The notes beneath the pieces were generated by a model, which was not told the origin of the DNA, ran no database searches, and was given only the letters and a program-made list of their open reading frames with translations. A stretch of DNA of 5,293 bases from an uncultured Thalassolituus sp. (GTDB lineage Bacteria; Pseudomonadota; Gammaproteobacteria; Pseudomonadales; Oceanobacteraceae), in the NCBI GenBank assembly GCA_913054055.1, contig CAJXIT010000257.1:1-5293 (forward strand), in the 5' to 3' direction. Position 1 is the first letter of the stretch, and every line of letters starts with the position of its first letter. Of this stretch, positions 1 to 5,293 are shown piece by piece. The translations under genes were made by a program, and so were the position numbers.

Positions 1-834
1 CTCTTCATAACCTTGTTTATAGGTTTGATATTTAAACGTATAACCCAAGTCTACCAAACGCTGACTAGAGCAACGCTTGCTACCACGGCGAGTCACTTCA
101 GGTACATCATGATCTGGCTCAACGTCGCCAATGCGATCTTTCAACCATTCATAAATCTCAAACAACGGAACTGGGCTAGGATCTGAAGCCACATAAATTG
201 AGTCTAAATCTCGACCTGCCAAGTCTTGGTCAATCAAATACTCTAACACCCCAATGCAGTCGTCCCTATGTATACGGTTAGTCCATACATCAGGCTCTGG
301 GTCACAGTGAGCGCCAGATTGTGCTTGATTGATCATACGGGTGCGACCAGGACCATAAATGCCACTGAAGCGCACCACACTGGCTGGAAAATCGCCGTCT
401 AATAGCTTTTGTTCGGCCTCATGCATTTTTCGTCCAGCAAAGGCGGTAGGCTCAACCTGAGTGGTTTCATCCACCCAACTGCCATCATGCTGTGGGTAAA
501 CACTGGTGCTTGAAACGAAAAAGAAACGCTTTACGGATTGCCGCATTTGGGTAAGCAAAGCCATGATATGCACCATGCCTTGCACATAGAATTTATCGTA
601 ACCCTCTTCAGAAAATTCAGGGCTGGCAACACTGTAAACCACATAATCTAAGTTTTCAGGAATGCGGTCGATTAAAGTTTCAACGTCGGCCACATCGGCG
701 CTGATGGTCTTCACACCCTCGCCTATTTCTTGCTCACTGCGCCTCATGCCCCAAACAGTATGGCCATTAGACACCATCTTCTTGGCTAAACCACCACCAA
801 TATCACCACTTCCCACTACTAAAATACGCGCCAT
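1..834 (-). CDS. Atypical SDR / NAD-dependent epimerase family protein (YeeZ-like), 3' end cut off
   Basis: The frame opens with ATG at 834 and stays open for 278 codons to the left edge without a stop. Family members are about this long, so probably only a few C-terminal residues are missing. Residues 4-18 form the Rossmann beta-alpha-beta with a GxGxxG dinucleotide-binding loop (VGSGDIGG, residues 7-14). Residues 106-114 carry the FVSSTSVYP strand typical of extended SDRs, and residues 155-163 read RFSGIYGPG, a substrate-loop signature of epimerases. The catalytic YxxxK position reads F132-A-G-R-K136, so the proton-donating Tyr is absent, which fits the atypical YeeZ-like subgroup. It is probably a soluble cytosolic nucleotide-binding protein; no signal peptide or membrane segment is seen. 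Substrate and reaction are unknown. The start is supported by a good Shine-Dalgarno at 841-846. It is divergent from oxyR. Family assignment is firm; function is not. Confidence 0.9.
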   Translation of the reverse strand, partial: MARILVVGSGDIGGGLAKKMVSNGHTVWGMRRSEQEIGEGVKTISADVADVETLIDRIPENLDYVVYSVASPEFSEEGYDKFYVQGMVHIMALLTQMRQSVKRFFFVSSTSVYPQHDGSWVDETTQVEPTAFAGRKMHEAEQKLLDGDFPASVVRFSGIYGPGRTRMINQAQSGAHCDPEPDVWTNRIHRDDCIGVLEYLIDQDLAGRDLDSIYVASDPSPVPLFEIYEWLKDRIGDVEPDHDVPEVTRRGSKRCSSQRLVDLGYTFKYQTYKQGYEE

Positions 835-840
835 TTAGCA

Positions 841-846
841 CTCCTT
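841..846 (-). promoter_or_regulatory. Shine-Dalgarno of the SDR gene
   Basis: Read on the minus strand the bases are AAGGAG, six bases ahead of the ATG at 834. This near-consensus site fixes the start of the SDR gene. Neither oxyR nor recG in this window has a comparable site. Confidence 0.85.
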
Positions 847-902
847 ACTTACACAAAGGCCCTGTTAGTTTACGATAGAGGCCTTACACACTGGATAGTA
901 AT

Positions 903-934
903 ACAGAATGTTTCTTACTTTCTAATCATTCTGT
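903..934. repeat. Perfect 8-bp inverted repeat, 16-base spacer
   Basis: ACAGAATG at 903-910 is the exact reverse complement of CATTCTGT at 927-934, separated by 16 AT-rich bases. There is no T-tract beside it, so it does not look like a terminator. The half-site spacing (about 24 bases between arm centres) and its place between divergent genes make a dimeric regulator site plausible. No known regulator consensus was recognised. Confidence 0.6.
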
Positions 935-940
935 TGATTC

Positions 941-964
941 ATGATGCTAAAACCACAGCATCAT
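941..964. repeat. Perfect 8-bp inverted repeat, 8-base spacer
   Basis: ATGATGCT at 941-948 is the exact reverse complement of AGCATCAT at 957-964, with an 8-base spacer (AAAACCAC). It starts six bases after the preceding inverted repeat ends. In RNA it could form a small hairpin, but no proper T-tract follows on either strand (only TTT on the plus strand). It could be an operator for oxyR, the SDR gene, or both; this is inference. Confidence 0.6.
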
Positions 965-1083
965 TTAAGGCCCTATGATTGTGTTTATTTATGTGGCTTT
1001 TATGACAGTATAGAAGCTGTACGAGATTCCGGAAATTTGAGCGCTAAATAAGCCCAATCAGTCACAATAAGTGAACAACGACT

Positions 1084-1986
1084 ATGACGTTATCTGAATT
1101 AAAATACATTGTTGCCCTGTCACAAGAACGTCATTTTGGACGCGCCGCTGAACGCTGCTTTGTTAGCCAACCCACGTTAAGTGTGGCCATTAAAAAATTA
1201 GAAGATGAACTAGGAATCGGCCTATTTGAGCGATCAAAGAATGCGGTTAATTTAACCCCGTTGGGCGAGCAAATTGTTCACCAAGCACAAGTGGTTCTAG
1301 AAAATGTTTCCACGTTAAAAAACATCGCCGAAGGGGGCAAAGACCAGTTAAGCAGCCCACTTAAAATTGGGGCGATTTTTACCATTGGGCCTTATTTATT
1401 TCCCCATCTAATTCCTCAAGTGCAAGCACTCGCACCGAACATGCCGCTATACATCGAAGAAAACTACACCCGCGTCTTACGCAAAAAATTACGTGACGGC
1501 GAGTTAGACATGATCATTATTGCGCTGCCGTTCACCGAACCCGATGTACTCACCAAGGCATTATACGATGAACCTTTTGAAGTGCTGCTGCCCCATGACC
1601 ATGCCTGGGCGAAGAAAAAACAAATCAACCCAGACCTGTTACCCGACAGTGATTTATTGTTATTAGGAGACGGCCATTGCTTCCGCGATCAAGTGTTAGA
1701 CATGTGCCCCGCATTAGCTAAACAACAAAATAGCCAATTAAAAGCCATTGCCGAAGGCAGCTCACTAGAAACGTTAAGGCACATGGTTGCATCAGGATTA
1801 GGCATCACGGTTTTACCAAAAAGTGCAACGGGCGCTCAGCACTATGCCAATAACTTATTGGAAACTCGCCCATTTAAAAAGCCTACCCCCAAACGTACCG
1901 TTGCCATTGCTTGGCGCGCCAGCTTTCCACGCCCAAAAGCCGTTGACCTTGTCACTCAAGCAGCCAGCTTATGCCAGCTATTTTAG
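1084..1986 (+). CDS. oxyR: OxyR, hydrogen peroxide-sensing LysR-type transcriptional activator
   Basis: This 300-residue protein is a full-length OxyR. Residues 1-60 are the LysR winged helix-turn-helix, including RHFGRAAERCFVSQPTLS (17-34) and the KLEDELG stretch (38-44). A linker helix runs to about residue 88, and residues 91-300 are the regulatory domain. The diagnostic site is GDGHCFRDQVLDMC (195-208): Cys199 and Cys208 sit at the same numbers as the peroxidatic and resolving cysteines of E. coli OxyR, which form the activating disulfide. Thr100 in the FTIGPYL stretch and Arg201/Asp202 near the cysteine are also kept, so peroxide sensing should be intact. In the family, oxidised OxyR activates catalase, alkyl hydroperoxide reductase and related genes. 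The start matches the usual OxyR N-terminus, although no clear Shine-Dalgarno precedes it. The 3' end overlaps recG by 16 bases. Identification is very secure. Confidence 0.97.
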   Translation: MTLSELKYIVALSQERHFGRAAERCFVSQPTLSVAIKKLEDELGIGLFERSKNAVNLTPLGEQIVHQAQVVLENVSTLKNIAEGGKDQLSSPLKIGAIFTIGPYLFPHLIPQVQALAPNMPLYIEENYTRVLRKKLRDGELDMIIIALPFTEPDVLTKALYDEPFEVLLPHDHAWAKKKQINPDLLPDSDLLLLGDGHCFRDQVLDMCPALAKQQNSQLKAIAEGSSLETLRHMVASGLGITVLPKSATGAQHYANNLLETRPFKKPTPKRTVAIAWRASFPRPKAVDLVTQAASLCQLF

Positions 1987-4061
1987 AGCATTCTTTAGGT
2001 TTGGCCCCTGTCACCGAGTTAAAAAATATCGGTGATAAATTTGCTGAAAAATTAGCAAAGCTTGGCATACAGCATATTCAAGATTTGCTGTTTCATCTGC
2101 CATTACGCTATCAAGACCGTACGCGTATTACACCCATCGGAGCCCTGCACCCAAACAGTGATGCGGTTATTGAAGGAGAAATCCGATTAGCCGATGTGGT
2201 GTTTGGGAAGCGCCGGTCACTGGCGGTACGTTTGCAAGATGGCACAGGCACCGTCACTTTACGGTTTTATCATTTTACCGCCGCACAAAAAAACAATTTA
2301 AAAATCGGTACGCGCATTCGCTGTTATGGTGAAGCGCGCCGAGGAAAATCAGGGTTAGAGTTCTACCACCCAGAATATAAATTTGTGGACGATTTATCCG
2401 CAGCACCGACTGAAGAAACCCTAACCCCCATTTATCCCAGCACAGAAGGGCTGACACAAGCGCGCTGGCGACAGTTAATGGATCAAGTGATTCATCATTT
2501 AAAACGCGGTCGTGCCATTGACGATTTAATACCGGCCGAACTATTAACGCCCTTTTCATTACCCGATTTACGTCAAGCGCTTTTGTATTTGCACCGCCCC
2601 CCTGCTGGCGCCGATTTATTTGAACTAGAAGCACGTCAACATCCTGCGCAAAAACGTTTGATTATGGAAGAGCTACTGGCTCACCACTTAAGCCTGTTAA
2701 AAATGCGCGCAGAAATGCAAATTGACCCGGCGCCAAAATTACCAACTGCGAACCAACTGCGTGACAAGTTATTATCTCAATTGCCTTTTTCTCCCACGGG
2801 CGCTCAACTGAAAGTGGAAAGCGAAATTCAAACTGATTTAGCCAGTGGTGTTCCCATGTTGCGTCTAGTTCAAGGGGACGTGGGCTCAGGCAAAACATTA
2901 GTGGCCGCACTGTCTGCATTAAGTGCACTTGAACAAGGGTTTCAAGTGGCACTGATGGCGCCCACAGAAATTCTAGCGGAACAGCATTTCATTAACTTTA
3001 AAACTTGGTTTGAACCATTAGGCATTTCCCTAGCTTGGTTAGCTGGTAAAGTGAAAGGCAAAGCTCGGGAGGCCACACTTAATGCCATTGCCAATGGTGA
3101 AGCAAAAATGGTCATCGGCACACATGCTCTGTTTCAAAAAGACGTGGAGTTTTCAAACTTAGGTTTAGCCATCATCGATGAACAGCATCGCTTTGGTGTG
3201 CACCAAAGATTAAGCTTAAAAGAAAAAGGCAAAGGTTTTAGTCCTCACCAATTGATTATGACGGCCACACCCATTCCACGAACGTTGGCCATGAGTGCCT
3301 ACGCCGACTTAGACACCAGCATCATAGATGAACTGCCGCCAGGGCGAACACCCGTGAACACGGTCGCCATTGATCAGCAACGCCGCGAACAAATCATGTC
3401 TCGCATTCAAGCCGCTTGCACAGACGGCAAGCAAGCGTATTGGGTGTGCACCCTAATTGAAGAAAGCGAATCCCTAGAAGCACAGGCAGCCGAAGTCACC
3501 GCACAAGAATTACAAACTCGATTACCCGACGTAAAAATTGGTTTAGTTCATGGGCGTTTAAAACCCCAAGAGAAAGCAGACATCATGACGGCGTTTAAAC
3601 AGGGAGACATCGATTTGTTAGTGGCCACTACCGTCATTGAAGTGGGGGTTGATGTGCCCAATGCCAGTTTAATGATCATTGAAAACCCTGAACGCTTAGG
3701 GCTTTCTCAATTGCATCAATTGCGGGGTCGGGTGGGCCGTGGCACAGCCGAAAGCCACTGCGTGCTGTTATATCAATCCCCATTGGGGCAACAAGGCAAG
3801 CAGCGCATTCAAGCCATGCGCGATACCACAGATGGTTTCAAAATCGCTGAAATAGATCTTGAAATTCGCGGCCCCGGTGAAGTGCTTGGCACACGACAAA
3901 CCGGTCTCATGCAAATGCGCATAGCAGACCTTCAACACGACGGTTACTTACTAAACGACATCAAGCAGTGGGCACATATGTGTCAACAACAAGCCCCTAG
4001 CGTGGTAGACCCTCTCGTCCAACGCTGGTTGGGTGAAAACGTACGTTATGGCCAAGTTTAA
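1971..4061 (+). CDS. recG: RecG, ATP-dependent branch-migration DNA helicase
   Basis: This 696-residue protein matches RecG over its whole length (the E. coli protein is about 693). RecG reverses stalled replication forks and migrates Holliday junctions in recombinational repair. The N-terminal wedge domain with its OB fold lies at about residues 60-145 (LPLRYQDRT at 43-51 precedes it). Superfamily 2 helicase motifs follow in order: a Q-motif-like FxxTxxQ (273-279), Walker A GDVGSGKT (302-309), Walker B DEQH (403-406), motif III TATP (430-433), motif V region ATTVIEVGVDVP (552-563) and motif VI QLRGRVGRG (583-591). The C-terminal GPGEVLGTRQTG stretch (634-645) lies in the translocation (TRG) region. 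Nothing is truncated. The ATG at 1971 lies inside the end of oxyR and lacks an obvious Shine-Dalgarno, so translational coupling to oxyR is likely. Co-transcription of oxyR and recG is known in Pseudomonas aeruginosa. Confidence 0.97.
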   Translation: MPAILEHSLGLAPVTELKNIGDKFAEKLAKLGIQHIQDLLFHLPLRYQDRTRITPIGALHPNSDAVIEGEIRLADVVFGKRRSLAVRLQDGTGTVTLRFYHFTAAQKNNLKIGTRIRCYGEARRGKSGLEFYHPEYKFVDDLSAAPTEETLTPIYPSTEGLTQARWRQLMDQVIHHLKRGRAIDDLIPAELLTPFSLPDLRQALLYLHRPPAGADLFELEARQHPAQKRLIMEELLAHHLSLLKMRAEMQIDPAPKLPTANQLRDKLLSQLPFSPTGAQLKVESEIQTDLASGVPMLRLVQGDVGSGKTLVAALSALSALEQGFQVALMAPTEILAEQHFINFKTWFEPLGISLAWLAGKVKGKAREATLNAIANGEAKMVIGTHALFQKDVEFSNLGLAIIDEQHRFGVHQRLSLKEKGKGFSPHQLIMTATPIPRTLAMSAYADLDTSIIDELPPGRTPVNTVAIDQQRREQIMSRIQAACTDGKQAYWVCTLIEESESLEAQAAEVTAQELQTRLPDVKIGLVHGRLKPQEKADIMTAFKQGDIDLLVATTVIEVGVDVPNASLMIIENPERLGLSQLHQLRGRVGRGTAESHCVLLYQSPLGQQGKQRIQAMRDTTDGFKIAEIDLEIRGPGEVLGTRQTGLMQMRIADLQHDGYLLNDIKQWAHMCQQQAPSVVDPLVQRWLGENVRYGQV

Positions 4062-4184
4062 TATCGTTTTACTCACCATTTATTAAACCCTAATAACATT
4101 TTGATCCTGTGTGATTGAAATGCCTCACCCAGTTCACATTTGCATGAAATCTTCCCGCTTAGGCACCGTTTCTCTTCTATAGTT

Positions 4185-4226
4185 AAAAAACGACGCCGCC
4201 GGCTTCAAATAATCTTGAAGCGCGGC
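4185..4226 (-). terminator. Terminator-like hairpin, T-tract on the minus strand
   Basis: GCTTCAA (4202-4208) pairs with TTGAAGC (4215-4221) around a six-base loop, and the stem continues as GCCGC (4195-4199) with GCGGC (4222-4226) across a two-base bulge (4200-4201). That gives twelve base pairs, five of them consecutive G-C pairs. Six A residues at 4185-4190 become a T6 tract four bases after the stem on the minus strand, the shape of a Rho-independent terminator read leftward. On the plus strand no T-tract follows. No minus-strand gene is visible that it would serve, so it may instead block antisense transcription into recG or act as a structural element. Confidence 0.5.
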
Positions 4227-4248
4227 CTACAGACCCAAATTAACCGAC

Positions 4249-4254
4249 TATGAT
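4249..4254 (+). promoter_or_regulatory. Possible -10 element for the HDOD gene
   Basis: TATGAT differs from the sigma-70 -10 consensus at one base and lies 20 bases before the ATG, which would give a leader of about 14 bases. No acceptable -35 hexamer is found 16-18 bases upstream and there is no extended -10 TG, so this is a weak call. Confidence 0.25.
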
Positions 4255-4264
4255 TAATAGAAGT

Positions 4265-4272
4265 GAGAGGTG
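4265..4272 (+). promoter_or_regulatory. Ribosome binding site of the HDOD gene
   Basis: GAGAGGTG resembles the anti-Shine-Dalgarno complement (GGAGGTG) and ends two bases before the ATG at 4275. The spacing is on the short side, but the site supports that start. Confidence 0.6.
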
Positions 4273-4274
4273 CC

Positions 4275-5293
4275 ATGACGTTACCAAGCAAAGTTCAAAA
4301 GGTTTTGGACGACTGGAACGTAGACTATACACTGGCCGAAAATGCTCCTCTTTCGGCCACATCATCGGTATTTAATATGGCTGGAATATCTGAAAATACG
4401 GCGCAAATTTCGATTCTTGAAGATGACATTGGTCGCATTCAAGTGATTTACCCTGCTAGCCATATTTTAGATTTAAACAAACTGGCCAGCGCCACATCTC
4501 GCCAGCTCACTCCGCTAGACAGAGACAAGGTGAAACAAATTCAACAAGGGCTTAATTTAGAAGCCATTCCTGCGTTACCTCAGGTCACTGGCTTAGATAC
4601 CTATGTGGACGAAGCGCTATTAAAATTAACGTCAATTGAAATGTCGTTAAACGACTCTGAACAACTGCAAATCCCCATGAGTGACTTTCAAACTTTGGTT
4701 TCCAGTGCCCGCATTGGTAATTACTGCTCTGAAGTACCCAACAGCACAATCCCAGGGGCTCAGTGGGAACAAAGCGATGTATCGCAAATCAATCACGTGG
4801 TAAGCAATTTTACTCAGCTAAGAATTCATCAGCGCCTAGAAGAAACGTTAGACATGCCACCCATGCCTGAGACCGCGCAAAAGATTATTGATTTACGCAT
4901 GGACCCAGATGCCGAAACGGAAGAACTTTCAAAACTGGTCAGCCAAGACCCAGGTCTAGCCGCACAAGTGATCAGCTGGGCAAACAGCCCTTACTATGGA
5001 ATTTCTGGTTCCATTGTCAACGTGCAGGAAGCCGTGGTGCGTGTATTAGGTTTTGATTTGGTGATTAACCTTGCCCTAGGCCTATCACTTGGTAGAACCC
5101 TAGATGTACCTAAAGATGGCCCTCAAGGGTACACCCCTTTTTGGCAACAAAGTGTGTATACCGCCGCCATGATGTCAGAGTTAGTTCGAACGCTTCCCCC
5201 GGGATCACGGCCCACTCAAGGTATCGCTTACCTATGCGGATTGCTGCATAACTTCGGTTATTTAATCTTAGGCCATGTGTTTCCACCGCATTT
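4275..5293 (+). CDS. YbaK-like / HDOD two-domain protein, 3' end cut off
   Basis: The frame runs from ATG 4275 to the right edge, 339 complete codons with no stop. Residues about 1-155 resemble the YbaK/ProX aminoacyl-tRNA deacylase fold: a VDYTLAEN start (16-23), an ISILEDDIGRIQVIYP core (45-60) and a LDLNKLA turn (65-71). The lysine expected just before the core strand appears to be Gln44, so deacylation is doubtful. From about residue 186 an HDOD domain follows: LDMPPMPETAQKIIDL (192-207), a SQDPGLAAQVISWANSPYYG stretch (223-242), VQEAVVRVLGFD (250-261) and GLLHNFGYLIL (322-332), where the HD-type histidine-aspartate pair is His325-Asn326. HDOD domains lack phosphohydrolase activity in general and serve in signalling or protein interaction. 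No signal peptide or transmembrane segment is seen. It lies downstream of recG on the same strand, 213 bases away. Architecture is well supported; the cellular role is unknown. Confidence 0.88.
   Translation, partial: MTLPSKVQKVLDDWNVDYTLAENAPLSATSSVFNMAGISENTAQISILEDDIGRIQVIYPASHILDLNKLASATSRQLTPLDRDKVKQIQQGLNLEAIPALPQVTGLDTYVDEALLKLTSIEMSLNDSEQLQIPMSDFQTLVSSARIGNYCSEVPNSTIPGAQWEQSDVSQINHVVSNFTQLRIHQRLEETLDMPPMPETAQKIIDLRMDPDAETEELSKLVSQDPGLAAQVISWANSPYYGISGSIVNVQEAVVRVLGFDLVINLALGLSLGRTLDVPKDGPQGYTPFWQQSVYTAAMMSELVRTLPPGSRPTQGIAYLCGLLHNFGYLILGHVFPPH

Larger units (their letters stand above)
835..1083. other. Divergent intergenic region between the SDR gene and oxyR
   Basis: These 249 bases must hold the promoters of both divergent genes. 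I find no strong sigma-70 pair in either direction. The best plus-strand candidate for oxyR is weak: TTGTGT at 979-984 and TATGAC at 1001-1006, 16 bases apart; TATAGA at 1009-1014 is an alternative -10 with no good -35. The region also holds two perfect inverted repeats (903-934 and 941-964), a perfect 8-base palindrome TTCCGGAA at 1027-1034, and an AAGGCCCT direct repeat (856-863 and 967-974). No coding frame or RNA gene is recognisable. Confidence 0.6.
4062..4274. other. Intergenic region between recG and the HDOD gene
   Basis: This 213-base gap contains no coding frame or recognisable RNA gene. No intrinsic terminator oriented to end recG transcription was found. It holds one strong hairpin (4195-4226), described separately, and isolated -10-like hexamers TATAGT (4178-4183) and TATGAT (4249-4254), neither with a good -35 at proper distance. 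The gap is wide enough for the downstream gene to have its own promoter. Confidence 0.55.

Noticed and set aside
875..900. Possible OxyR operator: ATAG at 875-878 and again at 895-898
   Set aside because: The copies are 20 bases apart rather than the 22 expected from the four-element OxyR consensus, and the matching CTAT half-elements and following T positions are missing.
1823..2035. Plus-strand 70-codon open frame across the oxyR-recG junction
   Set aside because: It lies in another frame of two securely identified genes and has no recognisable domain or ribosome binding site.
2275..2634. Minus-strand 119-codon open frame inside recG
   Set aside because: It is fully antisense to the conserved N-terminal part of RecG and its translation shows no family pattern.
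2662..2952. Minus-strand 96-codon open frame inside recG
   Set aside because: It is antisense to the RecG helicase core including Walker A, with no domain signature.
4032..4077. Imperfect inverted repeat (GGTGAAAACG with CGTTTT..CACC) over the recG stop, considered as a recG terminator
   Set aside because: The stem has a three-base bulge and a loop of over 20 bases, and no T-tract follows, so it does not qualify as an intrinsic terminator.
4178..4183. TATAGT as a promoter -10 for the HDOD gene
   Set aside because: No usable -35 lies 16-18 bases upstream, and the transcript would begin just ahead of the hairpin; the evidence is one hexamer only.

Overview
The window looks like ordinary chromosomal DNA from a gammaproteobacterium of the broad Pseudomonadales/Oceanospirillales type. 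The basis is strong resemblance of OxyR and RecG to the gammaproteobacterial forms, the oxyR-recG gene pair known from Pseudomonas, and an AT-leaning base composition. I cannot name a genus. There is no sign of mobile elements, CRISPR, tRNA or rRNA.

Layout. Positions 1-834 (minus strand) hold a nearly complete gene for an atypical short-chain dehydrogenase (NAD-dependent epimerase-like, YeeZ-type), whose C-terminus runs off the left edge. A 249-base divergent intergenic region (835-1083) follows; it carries two adjacent perfect 8-bp inverted repeats. Then comes oxyR (1084-1986, plus), the LysR-type hydrogen peroxide sensor with both redox cysteines, overlapping recG (1971-4061, plus), the branch-migration helicase. 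A 213-base gap (4062-4274) contains a strong hairpin whose T-tract lies on the minus-strand side. The last gene (4275 to the right edge, plus) encodes a two-domain protein: a degenerate YbaK-like (aminoacyl-tRNA deacylase fold) N-terminus followed by an HDOD domain. It is truncated by the window end.

How the genes relate. oxyR and recG overlap by 16 bases and are very probably co-transcribed, linking peroxide sensing to rescue of stalled or damaged replication forks. The dehydrogenase gene is transcribed away from oxyR and shares its upstream region, so it could share regulation, but no convincing OxyR operator could be read there. The HDOD gene lies downstream on the same strand after a gap large enough for its own promoter.

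I see no clear evidence of a new multi-gene system. The points most worth a second look are the paired inverted repeats before oxyR, the minus-oriented terminator-like hairpin with no visible minus-strand gene feeding it, and apparent loss of key catalytic residues in both flanking enzyme-fold proteins.
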